From Bordetella sp. BOR01 (GTDB lineage: Bacteria > Pseudomonadota > Gammaproteobacteria > Burkholderiales > Burkholderiaceae_B), in NCBI RefSeq assembly GCF_019218885.1, contig NZ_JAHUWT010000002.1, positions 310,001 through 374,000 on the forward strand: DNA of 64,000 nucleotides. The letters run 5' to 3'. A program made the translations under genes and the position numbers. Positions 34,287-43,626 of the stretch are shown here, piece by piece. Numbering within the stretch: the first letter of the stretch is position 1; every line of letters starts with the position of its first letter. Under the pieces are notes generated by a model that did no database searches, was not told where the DNA came from, and saw nothing but the letters and a program-made list of their open reading frames with translations.

Positions 34287-35068
34287 TGAAAACTGACTCT
34301 GTGAGCCCACCCAACCATTCCGACTCGCCAGCGGCGGAGCCCCTTCGTCCGTCCGAGGCTGTCGACAGGCGCACGTTGCCCGCCACCATCGCCGACCGCC
34401 TGCGCGAAATGATCATCGAGGGCGAGCTGGCGGCGGGCACGCGCCTGAACGAACGCGCGCTGTGCGACCGGCTGCAGGTGTCGCGTACACCCTTGCGCGA
34501 GGCTTTCCGGCTGCTGTCCGCCGACGGGCTGGTCCGCATTCAACCCAACCGCGGCGCGCATGTGGTGGCCCTGTCCGAAAAAGATATCAGGGAAAGCTTC
34601 GAAGTCATGGGCGCATTGGAAGCCCTGTCCGGCGAACTTGCCTGCCAGCGCATCACGGACCAGGAAATCGCCGAGATCAAGGCCCTGACCTTCGAGATGC
34701 AGGCCTGCCATGCCAGGCAGAACCTTTCCTCTTACTACCACGTCAACCGCGCCATACACGACCGGATCAATGCCGCGGGCCACAACCACTTGCTGTCGCA
34801 GGTCTATAAGAACATCAACCTGCGCTTGCAGAACCTGCGGTTCCGCTCCAATCTCAATCACGACAAATGGGACAAGGCCATGAGCGAGCACCTGGAAATG
34901 GCCGACGCGCTGGCATTGCGCGATGGTCCCCGGCTCGCGCAGATCATGCGCGAGCATCTGCGGCGCAAGGGTGAGGCGGTCCTGGAAAACCTGAAGCTCG
35001 CCGCCGATGCCGATGCGGCCGGCGCTTCCGATCCCGCCGACACCGCTGGCGCCACCGGCGAACCCTGA
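34286..35068 (+). CDS. GntR family regulator, FadR subfamily (HTH + FCD domain)
   Basis: The 260-residue product has a winged helix-turn-helix (ATIADRLREMIIEGELAAGT, then RLNERALCDRLQVSRTPLRE) and an all-helical FCD effector domain with the YHVNRAIHDRINAAGHNHLL segment. FCD regulators usually sense organic acids. ATG 34286 has no ribosome site upstream; TATTTT at 34271-34276 could be a -10 box that places transcription start within a few bases of the ATG, so the mRNA may be leaderless. A GTG at 34259 also lacks a ribosome site. It is divergent to the aminotransferase/tct operon and 31 bp upstream of the large dehydrogenase gene, which is probably co-transcribed. Confidence 0.9.
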   Translation: MKTDSVSPPNHSDSPAAEPLRPSEAVDRRTLPATIADRLREMIIEGELAAGTRLNERALCDRLQVSRTPLREAFRLLSADGLVRIQPNRGAHVVALSEKDIRESFEVMGALEALSGELACQRITDQEIAEIKALTFEMQACHARQNLSSYYHVNRAIHDRINAAGHNHLLSQVYKNINLRLQNLRFRSNLNHDKWDKAMSEHLEMADALALRDGPRLAQIMREHLRRKGEAVLENLKLAADADAAGASDPADTAGATGEP

Positions 35069-35099
35069 TATCCCTTATCCGACCTGTTCCAGGAGCCCC

Positions 35100-38000
35100 A
35101 TGAACGCGCCCTTGCCCGCATCCATGCACGCCGAACTGAATCCGCTGCACCTCGAACTGGCCAACCGCCTGCGCAGCGAGACGCAAGGCGAGGTTCTCTT
35201 CGACCGGGGCGCGCGCGGGCGTTATTCGACCGACGCATCCATCTACCAGATCGATCCGGTTGGCGTGCTGATTCCCAGGGCGGGCGCCGATGTCGAGGCG
35301 GCGCTGGGCATATGCCGCGAACTGTCCGTGCCCGTGCTGGCGCGCGGCGGCGGTACGTCGCAATGCGGCCAGACCGTGGGCGCGGCCCTGGTCATCGACA
35401 ACAGCAAGTACCTGAACCGCGTCCTCGATTTCGACCTGGAAGCCATGACGGTCATGGTGGAACCCGGCATCGTGCTCGACCACCTTAACGCCTGGCTAAA
35501 GCCGCATGGCGTCTGGTTTCCGGTGGATGTCAGCACGGCGGCCCAATGCACGCTGGGCGGCATGGCAGGCAATAATTCCTGTGGCTCGCGATCGATCGCC
35601 TACGGCAACATGGTCCACAATGTGCTAAGCATCGATGCCTTGCTGCTGGACGGCACTGCCGCAACCTTTGCTGAAGAAAGCCGCATGGCCAATGCGCCGC
35701 CGCGCATACGCGCCATCATGGACAGGCTGCGTGAAATCGGTGTGCGCGAGCGCGACGAAATCGAGCGCATGGTGCCGACCGTGATGCGACGCGTGGGCGG
35801 CTACAACCTGGATATCGTCCATCCGCAAAGCTCGCGTCCGTATACGGCCGACGGCCAGGTCAACCTGGCGCACATGCTGGTGGGCAGCGAAGGCACGCTG
35901 GCCTATACCCGCAGCATCACGCTCAAGCTTTCGTCCCTGCCCGCCGCCAAAGCGCTGGGCGTGGTCAATTTCCCCACCTTCTACCAGGCCATGGACATGG
36001 CCCGCCATATCGTGGCGCTGGGCCCTTGCGCGGTCGAACTGGTCGACAGGACCATGATAGACCTGGCCCGCAGCAATCCCGCTTTCCGCCCGGTCATCGA
36101 CAACGCTCTTATCGGAGAGCCCGAAGCCATTCTGCTGGTCGAGTTCGCTGGCGAGTCCCAGGCCGAACAGCTGTCCAGCCTGGCGAAGCTGGTGGAACTG
36201 ATGGGCGACCTGGGGCTGCCAGGCTCCGTGGTCGAAATGCCGGATGCGGCGGCCCAGAAGGCGCTGTGGGAAGTGCGCAAGTCGGGGCTGAACATCATGA
36301 TGAGCATGCGCGGCGACGGCAAGCCGGTTTCGTTCATTGAAGACTGTGCCGTGCCGCTGGAACATCTGGCCGAGTACACCAGCCAGTTGACCGATGTGTT
36401 CGCCCGGCACGGCACCAAAGGCACCTGGTACGCGCATGCTTCGGTGGGTACCCTGCATGTCAGGCCGATTCTGGACATGCGCCGGGACGGCGCGGCGAAG
36501 ATGCGCGCCATCGCCGAAGAGGCCGGCGCGCTGGTGCGGCGCTACAAGGGTGCATTTTCCGGCGAGCATGGCGACGGGCTGGTGCGCAGCGAATGGGTGG
36601 CGTGGCAGTTCGGGCCCAGGCTTACGCGTGCGTTCGAAGAAATCAAGGATGCCTTCGATCCGGACAGGCTGATGAATCCGGGCAAGATAGTGCGCAACAG
36701 CAAAATGGACGACCGATCCTTGTTCCGCTTCACGCCGGACTATCGCGTCATCCCTTTGCAGCCCGCGCTGGATTGGTCCGCCTGGAACGTGGACAACGAT
36801 CCCGCCGCGGGCACGGTCAGCGCGCCTGGCACCGGCGACGACCCCGCCCTGGGCCTGGGCAAGGCGGTGGAAATGTGCAACAACAATGGGCACTGCCGCA
36901 AGTTCGACGCCGGCACCATGTGTCCCAGCTACCGCGTCACGCGCGACGAGCAGCACCTGACACGCGGCCGCGCCAACACCTTGCGCCTGGCCTTGTCGGG
37001 CCAACTGGGGCCCGACGCCCTGGTTTCGGACGAGATGCGCGCCACCATGGACCTGTGCGTCGGCTGCAAGGGCTGCAAGCGCGACTGTCCCACCGGCGTC
37101 GACATGGCTCGCATGAAAATCGAATTCCTGAACCAGTGGCGGCAAAAGCGGGGGCTGGCGCTGAAGGACAGGATCATCGCTACCCTGCCGCGCTGGGCGC
37201 CCTGGGCGGCCCGCCTGCCTTTTCTGTTCAATCTGCGCGACACCTTGCCGGGCGCCGCCTGGCTATCAGAGCGCCTGCTGGGATTCTCATCGAAGCGGAC
37301 GCTGCCCAAATGGCGCAGCGACGTCTTTACCCGCCAGGCCTCGCCGGCCGATGCCGACACGGCGGATGTCGTTCTGTTCGCCGACACCTTCAACAACTAC
37401 TTCGATACCGAGAATGCCCGCGCCGCCCTTCGGGTGCTGCAGGCGGCTGGCTATGAAGTCCACATCGCGGGCCCGGCCGCGAACGACGCCGAGCCCAGGC
37501 GCCCCTTGTGCTGCGGCCGCACCTATCTGTCAGCCGGCATGGTCGACCAGGCGAAAGCCGAGGCCCGCCGCGTCGTGGAGGCCTTGCGGCCGTTCGTCGC
37601 ACGGGACGTTCCCATCGTCGGGCTCGAGCCGTCCTGTCTGCTGTCGCTGCGCGATGAATTCCTGGTCATGGGCCTGGGCGAAGACGCCCAGGCGCTGTCC
37701 CGGCACGCCTACCTTTTCGAGGAATTCCTGGCGAACGAATTGAAGGCTGGCCGGCTCGATCTCAAGCTCAATCCGCTGCCGCAGAAGCATGCGCTGCTGC
37801 ATGGCCACTGCCACCAAAAGGCCTACGATGCGGTCAAGCCCGCGCAGCAGATACTGGCGCTGATCCCGGAGCTGAAGGTAGAGCTGATCGAGTCGAGTTG
37901 CTGCGGCATGGCCGGCAGTTTCGGCTACGAGGCCTCGCACTACGAAACCTCAATGAAAATGGCCGAGCTTTCTTTATTGCCGGCCGTGCGCAAGGCCGGC

Positions 38001-38132
38001 GCCGACACCTTGCTGGTCGCCGATGGCACCAGCTGCCGGCATCAGATTGCCGATGGCATCCAGGCGGAAGGCGGCCTGCGGGCCGAGCATGTGGCCTGTG
38101 TGCTGGACAGGGCGTTGCGTCCGGCAAGCTGA
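35100..38132 (+). CDS. FAD-linked oxidase / Fe-S dehydrogenase fusion (GlcD-GlcF or D-lactate dehydrogenase type)
   Basis: The 1010-residue product fuses two parts. The N-terminal 560 residues are a FAD-binding oxidase (PRAGADVEAALGIC, ARGGGTSQCGQTVG, GMAGNNSCGSRS; C-terminal cap ending GAFSGEHGDGLVRSEW). The rest is an iron-sulfur module with MCPSYRVTRDE after a Cys-rich stretch, the ferredoxin motif C653-C656-C659-C663 (CVGCKGCKRDCP), and the paired CCGRT and SSCCGMAGSFG motifs of a GlcF/HdrB-like domain. Such enzymes oxidise D-2-hydroxy acids such as D-lactate, glycolate or 2-hydroxyglutarate and pass electrons to the quinone pool. AGGAG precedes ATG 35100. It follows the GntR gene and likely feeds a 2-oxo acid to the aminotransferase. 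Confidence 0.92.
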   Translation: MNAPLPASMHAELNPLHLELANRLRSETQGEVLFDRGARGRYSTDASIYQIDPVGVLIPRAGADVEAALGICRELSVPVLARGGGTSQCGQTVGAALVIDNSKYLNRVLDFDLEAMTVMVEPGIVLDHLNAWLKPHGVWFPVDVSTAAQCTLGGMAGNNSCGSRSIAYGNMVHNVLSIDALLLDGTAATFAEESRMANAPPRIRAIMDRLREIGVRERDEIERMVPTVMRRVGGYNLDIVHPQSSRPYTADGQVNLAHMLVGSEGTLAYTRSITLKLSSLPAAKALGVVNFPTFYQAMDMARHIVALGPCAVELVDRTMIDLARSNPAFRPVIDNALIGEPEAILLVEFAGESQAEQLSSLAKLVELMGDLGLPGSVVEMPDAAAQKALWEVRKSGLNIMMSMRGDGKPVSFIEDCAVPLEHLAEYTSQLTDVFARHGTKGTWYAHASVGTLHVRPILDMRRDGAAKMRAIAEEAGALVRRYKGAFSGEHGDGLVRSEWVAWQFGPRLTRAFEEIKDAFDPDRLMNPGKIVRNSKMDDRSLFRFTPDYRVIPLQPALDWSAWNVDNDPAAGTVSAPGTGDDPALGLGKAVEMCNNNGHCRKFDAGTMCPSYRVTRDEQHLTRGRANTLRLALSGQLGPDALVSDEMRATMDLCVGCKGCKRDCPTGVDMARMKIEFLNQWRQKRGLALKDRIIATLPRWAPWAARLPFLFNLRDTLPGAAWLSERLLGFSSKRTLPKWRSDVFTRQASPADADTADVVLFADTFNNYFDTENARAALRVLQAAGYEVHIAGPAANDAEPRRPLCCGRTYLSAGMVDQAKAEARRVVEALRPFVARDVPIVGLEPSCLLSLRDEFLVMGLGEDAQALSRHAYLFEEFLANELKAGRLDLKLNPLPQKHALLHGHCHQKAYDAVKPAQQILALIPELKVELIESSCCGMAGSFGYEASHYETSMKMAELSLLPAVRKAGADTLLVADGTSCRHQIADGIQAEGGLRAEHVACVLDRALRPAS

Positions 38133-38155
38133 GGTAAGTGGATTTATGTGTTCGA

Positions 38156-38473
38156 TCAGTCGCGCGGCGGTTGGCTGAACCAGCATATGGCAATGATCAT
38201 GCCTACAGGGGCAAACCAGGATACGATCTGGAGCCAGCCGCTGCGGTTGGTGTCGTGCAGGCGACGCGCCGACACGGACAGAAACGGAACCATCGTGCCC
38301 AGCAGCCATATTGAGGCCAGGATGTCCGGAAGCCCAATAACGCCGATCAAGAGGCTTACCGCCACAAAAAAAAGCATGGCGTACCAAAACTCGGAACGGC
38401 TCGCTCTACCCCTGAAATTGAAATAATTCGAGAAGAACCGCCTGGACGCCTCCCAGAAATTGGCAGCAGGCAT
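38156..38473 (-). CDS. DUF805 family small membrane protein
   Basis: The 105-residue product has the FNFRGRASRSEFWYAMLF start, three to four hydrophobic segments and the SARRLHDTNRSGW motif that defines DUF805. These are inner-membrane proteins of unknown function found widely in bacteria. It stands alone, convergent to the dehydrogenase gene with 23 bp between and separated from the next gene by about 220 bp. It probably has nothing to do with the flanking catabolic units. Confidence 0.9.
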   Translation of the reverse strand: MPAANFWEASRRFFSNYFNFRGRASRSEFWYAMLFFVAVSLLIGVIGLPDILASIWLLGTMVPFLSVSARRLHDTNRSGWLQIVSWFAPVGMIIAICWFSQPPRD

Positions 38474-38697
38474 GGCGGAGCCGAAGCGGTTGGGGCCCCC
38501 TGGTGGCTTATACCAAAGGAAAAGCAGGGGGGGCGAGCAGCAGGACGACGGATAGTATGGAAATGATCGACATGGGCGCGGATTGGCCTACCGGAAGCGG
38601 GTAGTGCGGATTCTAAGCTACTGGGGCAGCCCCGGCAGCCCAAGATCCGCTGAATCGCCCTCGAGCAGGCCAGGGTAGCGTCAGACCCTCGCGCCCG

Positions 38698-39687
38698 TCA
38701 GTCTCCGGAAATATTGGCGACCTTGGCCGCCTTCAGCGCCCTGGACCAACGAGGAATTTCGTCCTTGATGAACTGGCTGGCCGTGTCCGGGTCCGCGCTC
38801 ACCACGCTCATACCGTAGCCGGTCAGCCAGCTGTTGATGGCCGGATCTTTCAGCGCAGCGCTGGCAGCTTCCTGCAGGCGCTTCATGGCCGCCGGCGGCG
38901 TGCCGGCCGGCGCTCCGAAGGCATACCACAGGCTCAGGTTGGGCATATCGATACCCAGTTCCTTGAACGTGGGCAGATCGGGCAGCGCCCGCGAGCGCTG
39001 GTCGTCGGCAATGGCGAGTGGACGCAGTTGACCGTTCGCGACGTATTCCTTGCTGGACATCATCCCCACGAAAATGACATCGACCCGCCCGGCGATGACG
39101 TCGGTGAATGCCTCGCTGACCCCCTTGTAAGGTATGTGGGTCATCTGAACGTCGGTCAGGTCGGCGAATTGGGCGAACGCCAGGTGCGCCGCGCTGGCGT
39201 TACCCCAGCTGCCGTAAGTCATGGGGTTCTTGGAGGAACGGGCGCGCTCGATGAGGTCGGGGAGCGACTTGAAGTTGCTCTTGCCGGACGACGACAACAC
39301 CATGGGTTGTACTACCAGCAGGCTGATCTGGTCGAAGCTCTTGACCGGATCGTAAGCCAGGTCCTTCATGATCATCGGGTTGATGACCATAGTGTCGGGC
39401 GTTTCCATGAGAATGGTGTAGCAGTCCGGCGCGGCCTTGGATACATACGTGGCTCCGATGGAGCCGGAAGCGCCCACCTTGTTCTCTACGATGACCGGCT
39501 GGCCGAGCGTGCCGCTCATGTGTTCGGCCAGTCTGCGCGCGAGAATATCCGTGAAACCGCCCGCAGTCCACGGCACGATGATCCGGATCGGTTTGGACGG
39601 AAAGGTTTCAGCCGCGCCGGCGGACGCATGCCCGGCACAAACCGCGAAAGCAAGACTGCTCAACAGCAACTTCCAATACCGCTTCAT
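38698..39687 (-). CDS. Bug/TctC family periplasmic solute receptor
   Basis: The 329-residue product has a signal peptide (LLLSSLAFAVCAGHASA, cleavage near residue 24), the core FPSKPIRIIVPWTAGGFTD and ENKVGASGSIGA. The family motif DGYT appears as APDCYTIL, an unusual Gly-to-Cys change in a loop near the ligand. It is the last gene of the IclR / FAD oxidoreductase / hyuA / hyuB run, starting 81 bp after hyuB, and probably supplies the ring or amide substrate of that pathway. There is no TctAB pair adjacent. Confidence 0.9.
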   Translation of the reverse strand: MKRYWKLLLSSLAFAVCAGHASAGAAETFPSKPIRIIVPWTAGGFTDILARRLAEHMSGTLGQPVIVENKVGASGSIGATYVSKAAPDCYTILMETPDTMVINPMIMKDLAYDPVKSFDQISLLVVQPMVLSSSGKSNFKSLPDLIERARSSKNPMTYGSWGNASAAHLAFAQFADLTDVQMTHIPYKGVSEAFTDVIAGRVDVIFVGMMSSKEYVANGQLRPLAIADDQRSRALPDLPTFKELGIDMPNLSLWYAFGAPAGTPPAAMKRLQEAASAALKDPAINSWLTGYGMSVVSADPDTASQFIKDEIPRWSRALKAAKVANISGD

Positions 39688-39768
39688 CGCTATCCCCTTG
39701 CAAATGCATGGTTGAAAACTACCGCTAGCCGGCGTATCCGCATGGGGCGAGTGTCGGCCGGCAATTCG

Positions 39769-41493
39769 TCAGAACTGCATGCCGTAAACCCGGCGCGCCT
39801 TCTCCGGACTCAGCAAGCCCTGCTCTACGTCGCGTCGCACCGCCTGTGGCGAACGCAATTCCGGCGCACCGTAGCCGCCGCCACCCGGGGTGTAGTGGGT
39901 TACTGTGTCCCCAGTGTGCAGCGCGACCACGTCGCCGATGGCCTGGGGCAGCGTGCGCTCGCCCGGCAGGCCCTCGTTGATGACCCAGCGCCCGCCGTCG
40001 CCCGGCAGGCCGCCGGCGATGCCCTGCGGCAGCGATACCGATTTCTGCGCGGTGTGGTTCAACGTCGGGTCTTCTCCCAAGACTTGGTAAACCAGCCGCT
40101 GGCCTACGCCGCCCCGGAACTGGCCGTCGCCGGCCGAGTCCACGCGCAGTTCGCGTGCCAGGTACAGCACTGGCGTTTCCATTTCCATGGATTCGATGGG
40201 CGGGATGTGGCAGTTGGTGACGTGGCACGCCGCGACGTTGGCGCCATCGGCCCGTGCCGTGGCGCCCAGCCCGCCGGGCACCACCTCGCCGAACGTCACG
40301 CGTTGCACAGAGCCGGGCAGGAGTGCGTTGGCGAAGTTGTACATGCAGCCGCAGGAATCGGCCATCACCTTCTCGGGAATCGCCTGGCTGAACGCGCCGA
40401 AGACCAGATCCACGATGCTGTGGCACACCACCATGCGCTGATAGACAGGCGCGGGGAACGCCGCATTGACCAGCGTGCCGGAAGGTGCCGTCACGCGGAT
40501 CGGTTCTTTGCAACCTTCAGTACTGGGGATGCTGCTACCCGTGATGCAACGCGCCGCGTAGTAGACCGCAGCCAAGGTCGTTGAAAGCGGGCTGTTGATC
40601 GGCCCCTTGATCTGCGGGTCCGTGCCGGTGAAGTCGAAATGAAGGTCGCCGCCGGACTTGGTGATCTCCAGCCGCAGGTAGTACGGCCCGCCGTGGGCGC
40701 CGTCGTCCAGCACCGGCTCTTCATGGCGATAGCACCCGTCCGGAATCGTCCGGATTTGCTCGCGGGTCATCTGCTCGGATTGGCGGATCAGTTCGTCGAA
40801 GCAGACCAGCGTCTGCTCCAGTCCGTAGCGCTCGATGAGCGCCTTCACGTCGCCCTGGGCAATGCTGACGCTGGAAATCTGCGCCCGCAGGTCGTTTTCT
40901 AGCACTTCGCGGGTGCGAGTGTTGTTCAGAATGATCTGTACCATCGACTCGTCGAACCGGCCGCCCTGCACGACTTTCAGCGGTGGAATGCGCAGCCCTT
41001 CCTGGAAGATTTCCTTGCCCCAGCCCCGCGTGGCCATGTTCATGCCGCCGACGTCCATATGGTGCACCATCAGGCCGGAGAAGGCGATGACCGAGTCTCC
41101 GAAGAAGATGGGGGAGAAAGCGATGTAGTCATTGGTGTGGGTGGCGCCCAGCGAACCGCCGCCCAGGTAGGGGTCGTTGGTGATGACGACGTCGCCGGGG
41201 TTCCATTGGTTCAGCGGCAGGTAGTCCTGCAGGATGGTCTTCAGGCAGATGCCCACCGTGTTGAGCTGGATCGGCGGGCCGGATTCCTCGGCCAGCAGCC
41301 GGCCGCGGGAGTCCAGGATCGCCGCCGAGCAATCCTCCATCTCCTTGACGATGAACGAATTGGCAGAACGGATCATGCGCCGGGTGATGAACTGCGCGAT
41401 CGAGCGCAGGCTGTTGCGCAGGATCTCCGCGGTGACGGGATCTGCCTTGATGTCCGGCGCGGCGCGGGTGGGGCGACTGGAATCATTGGACAT
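39769..41493 (-). CDS. hyuB: Hydantoinase B / oxoprolinase family subunit
   Basis: The 574-residue product matches HyuB: KADPVTAEILRNSLRSIAQ at the start, NDPYLGGGSLGATHTNDY, HHMDVGGMNMATRG and the C-terminal TPGGGGYGAPELRSPQAV. With HyuA it forms an ATP-dependent enzyme that opens hydantoins, N-methylhydantoin or 5-oxoproline; acetone carboxylase is a more distant relative. AAGGAAG lies before ATG 41493, which overlaps the hyuA stop by 11 nt. It is fourth in the IclR-led operon. The substrate is open; a D-amino-acid-type FAD enzyme upstream suggests the product is an amino acid or N-methyl amino acid. Confidence 0.92.
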   Translation of the reverse strand: MSNDSSRPTRAAPDIKADPVTAEILRNSLRSIAQFITRRMIRSANSFIVKEMEDCSAAILDSRGRLLAEESGPPIQLNTVGICLKTILQDYLPLNQWNPGDVVITNDPYLGGGSLGATHTNDYIAFSPIFFGDSVIAFSGLMVHHMDVGGMNMATRGWGKEIFQEGLRIPPLKVVQGGRFDESMVQIILNNTRTREVLENDLRAQISSVSIAQGDVKALIERYGLEQTLVCFDELIRQSEQMTREQIRTIPDGCYRHEEPVLDDGAHGGPYYLRLEITKSGGDLHFDFTGTDPQIKGPINSPLSTTLAAVYYAARCITGSSIPSTEGCKEPIRVTAPSGTLVNAAFPAPVYQRMVVCHSIVDLVFGAFSQAIPEKVMADSCGCMYNFANALLPGSVQRVTFGEVVPGGLGATARADGANVAACHVTNCHIPPIESMEMETPVLYLARELRVDSAGDGQFRGGVGQRLVYQVLGEDPTLNHTAQKSVSLPQGIAGGLPGDGGRWVINEGLPGERTLPQAIGDVVALHTGDTVTHYTPGGGGYGAPELRSPQAVRRDVEQGLLSPEKARRVYGMQF

Positions 41494-43600
41494 GATGCGC
41501 TTCCTTTTGTTCGGCAGCCTGCGCGGTTGCGTCGGTGCCGGCAGCCCTGCGTGCCAGGAGATTGCCGTAGACATCCATCTTTGCTTGCCACTTGCCCGGC
41601 AAGAACAGCGTGGAGTCGGGGTATTCCACGATGGCGGGCCCCATGACGCAATGGCCAGGCTCCAGTTCGACGTAGCGGTACACCGGCACGACCTGCCGTG
41701 ATGAGCGTTCGATGACGACGGGCCGCATCTGTGCGGGCTCGGGCAGTGGCGATCGAGCCGCCGGTCTCTTGTGCAGCGCGAGTCCGCCCAGCGACCCGGT
41801 GGCGCACACCCGCACGTTCACGATCTGGACCTGGCGGTTGTCGAAGCAATAACCGTAGATGCGCTCGTGCAAGGCATGGAAGCGCCGCGCCAGATCCGAG
41901 AAGTCCGACTCCAGGTCGGTATCGGTGAGCGGTACGTTGATCTCGTGGTTCTGGCCCTTGTAGCGGATGTCGGCGCTTACTCCGAACACCGCTTTCTCGT
42001 CCGGTACGCCGTCGGCGCGCAGCGCGGCGCCGGCCGATGCAATCAACTGCGCCACGCAGGCCTTCACTTCAGGCACCCGGTCCGCGTTCAGCGGGCCCAG
42101 CAGCGTGCGCGAGAGGTCATGGCGCACGTCGGCGAACAGCGACCCCATGGCCGAGAGATTGCCGGGTGCGGGCGGAATCAGCACGCTGCCGATGTTCAAC
42201 TGGTCCGCCATGTTCACGGCGTGCAGCGCGCCGGCGCCGCCGAAGGCCACCAGCGTGAAGTCGCGCGGGTCCATGCCGCGTTCGATCGAGATCAGGCGGA
42301 TAGCGTTGACCATGTGCGACTCGGCAATGGCTATCATGCCCAGGGCCGCGGCCTCGGCGGTCAATCCCAGCGGGTCGGCGATTTTTTCCTGGATCGCGCG
42401 TTCGCTCAAGCTTTCGCGCAGGGCGCGCGCGCCATCCAGGAAGTACTGGCCATTGAGCCGGCCGCAGAACAGGTTGGCGTCGGTCACGGTGGGTTGGTCG
42501 CCGCCCTGGTCGTAGCAGGCCGGCCCTGGTTCGGACCCCGCGCTGCGCGGCCCGACGCGCAAGGCGTGGCCCTGCTCGAGCCAGGCCAGTGAACCGCCTC
42601 CCGCCCCGATGGTCACCATTTCCAGCGTCGGGATCAGCACCGGGTGGCCACCGACCGTGCTGCGGTTCGTCAACGACGGCTGGCCGTTCTGGATCAGGGC
42701 AACGTCGGTGCTGGTGCCACCCATGTCGAACGAAATCACATTGGCGATACCGCAGTGTGCAGCCAGCGACGCCGCGGCGACGATGCCGCCCATGACGCCG
42801 GAGTGCGTCACCGCCGCCGGCTGGTCCGCGGCGCGCTCAAAGGTCGACAAGCCTCCGTTGGCACGCATGATGTACTTTTGTCCGTCCAGGCCGGACGCGT
42901 CCAGAGCCGCCGAGAGCGTGTCGAGGTGGCTGCAGATGGGTTCGGCGATCAGGGCGCTGACGCAAGTGGTGCTGGCGCGCTCGTACTCGCGAAACTCGGG
43001 TACGACCCGCGACGCAAGAGAGACCGACAACTCAGGAGCGATTTCCCGGGCGATAGCGGCGATGCGCTCTTCGTGTTCGGGGTTGGCGTAAGCATGCAGC
43101 AGGCACACCGCCACATGGCGCACCTCCAGGTCGCGAATGCGCTCCAGAACGGCGCGCACCTTCGCCTCGTCCAGCACGGTCAGCACCTTGCCGGTGTGAT
43201 CGATGCGCTCTTGCACTTCGAACCGCAGCTCGCGGGGCACCAGCGGCGTCGGCGGACGCCAGTTCAGGTCGTAGACGTCGGGCTTGCGTGAGGCCCGCCC
43301 GATCTCCAGCACGTCGCGGAAGCCCTTGGTGGTGATGAGCGCCACGCGCGAGCCCCGGCCCTCGACGATGATATTGGTAGCGAAGGTACTGGCGTAGAAG
43401 AAACGGTCGACATCGCCGAACGATATGCCTCCTTTCTCACATATTTTGCGCACGCCGCGCAAAATGCCCACGCTCAGGTCGGCCGGTGTGGTGGGAACTT
43501 TCAGGGTGTGGATTTCACCATGCCTGGACAACACGATATCCGTGTGGGTTCCGCCCGTGTCCACGGCGACCGCGATGCTGCGTCCTGCTCCTTCAGACAT
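41483..43600 (-). CDS. hyuA: Hydantoinase A / oxoprolinase family ATPase subunit
   Basis: The 705-residue product is the nucleotide-binding partner of HyuB: AVDTGGTHTDIVL at residues about 12-24 (phosphate-binding loop of the ASKHA fold), FATNIIVEGRG, VISFDMGGTSTDVALI, and SIERGMDPRDFTLVAFGGAGALHA. It couples ATP hydrolysis to ring opening of a hydantoin or oxoproline type substrate. AAGGAG six bases before ATG 43600 decides the start. It begins 26 bp after the FAD oxidoreductase stop and overlaps hyuB at its 3' end, so the three are co-transcribed. Confidence 0.92.
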   Translation of the reverse strand: MSEGAGRSIAVAVDTGGTHTDIVLSRHGEIHTLKVPTTPADLSVGILRGVRKICEKGGISFGDVDRFFYASTFATNIIVEGRGSRVALITTKGFRDVLEIGRASRKPDVYDLNWRPPTPLVPRELRFEVQERIDHTGKVLTVLDEAKVRAVLERIRDLEVRHVAVCLLHAYANPEHEERIAAIAREIAPELSVSLASRVVPEFREYERASTTCVSALIAEPICSHLDTLSAALDASGLDGQKYIMRANGGLSTFERAADQPAAVTHSGVMGGIVAAASLAAHCGIANVISFDMGGTSTDVALIQNGQPSLTNRSTVGGHPVLIPTLEMVTIGAGGGSLAWLEQGHALRVGPRSAGSEPGPACYDQGGDQPTVTDANLFCGRLNGQYFLDGARALRESLSERAIQEKIADPLGLTAEAAALGMIAIAESHMVNAIRLISIERGMDPRDFTLVAFGGAGALHAVNMADQLNIGSVLIPPAPGNLSAMGSLFADVRHDLSRTLLGPLNADRVPEVKACVAQLIASAGAALRADGVPDEKAVFGVSADIRYKGQNHEINVPLTDTDLESDFSDLARRFHALHERIYGYCFDNRQVQIVNVRVCATGSLGGLALHKRPAARSPLPEPAQMRPVVIERSSRQVVPVYRYVELEPGHCVMGPAIVEYPDSTLFLPGKWQAKMDVYGNLLARRAAGTDATAQAAEQKEAHHVQ

Positions 43601-43626
43601 CCTAGACTCCTTCATGATCGATCCGT

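Noticed and set aside
35625-37145. 506-codon open frame antisense to the GlcD-GlcF-like gene
   Set aside because: It mirrors the codon bias of the real gene in high-G+C DNA, has no recognisable domain, and the sense frame has clear FAD and Fe-S motifs.
39028-40584. 518-codon open frame antisense to hyuB and the Bug gene
   Set aside because: No domain and no ribosome site; both overlapped genes are unmistakable family members.
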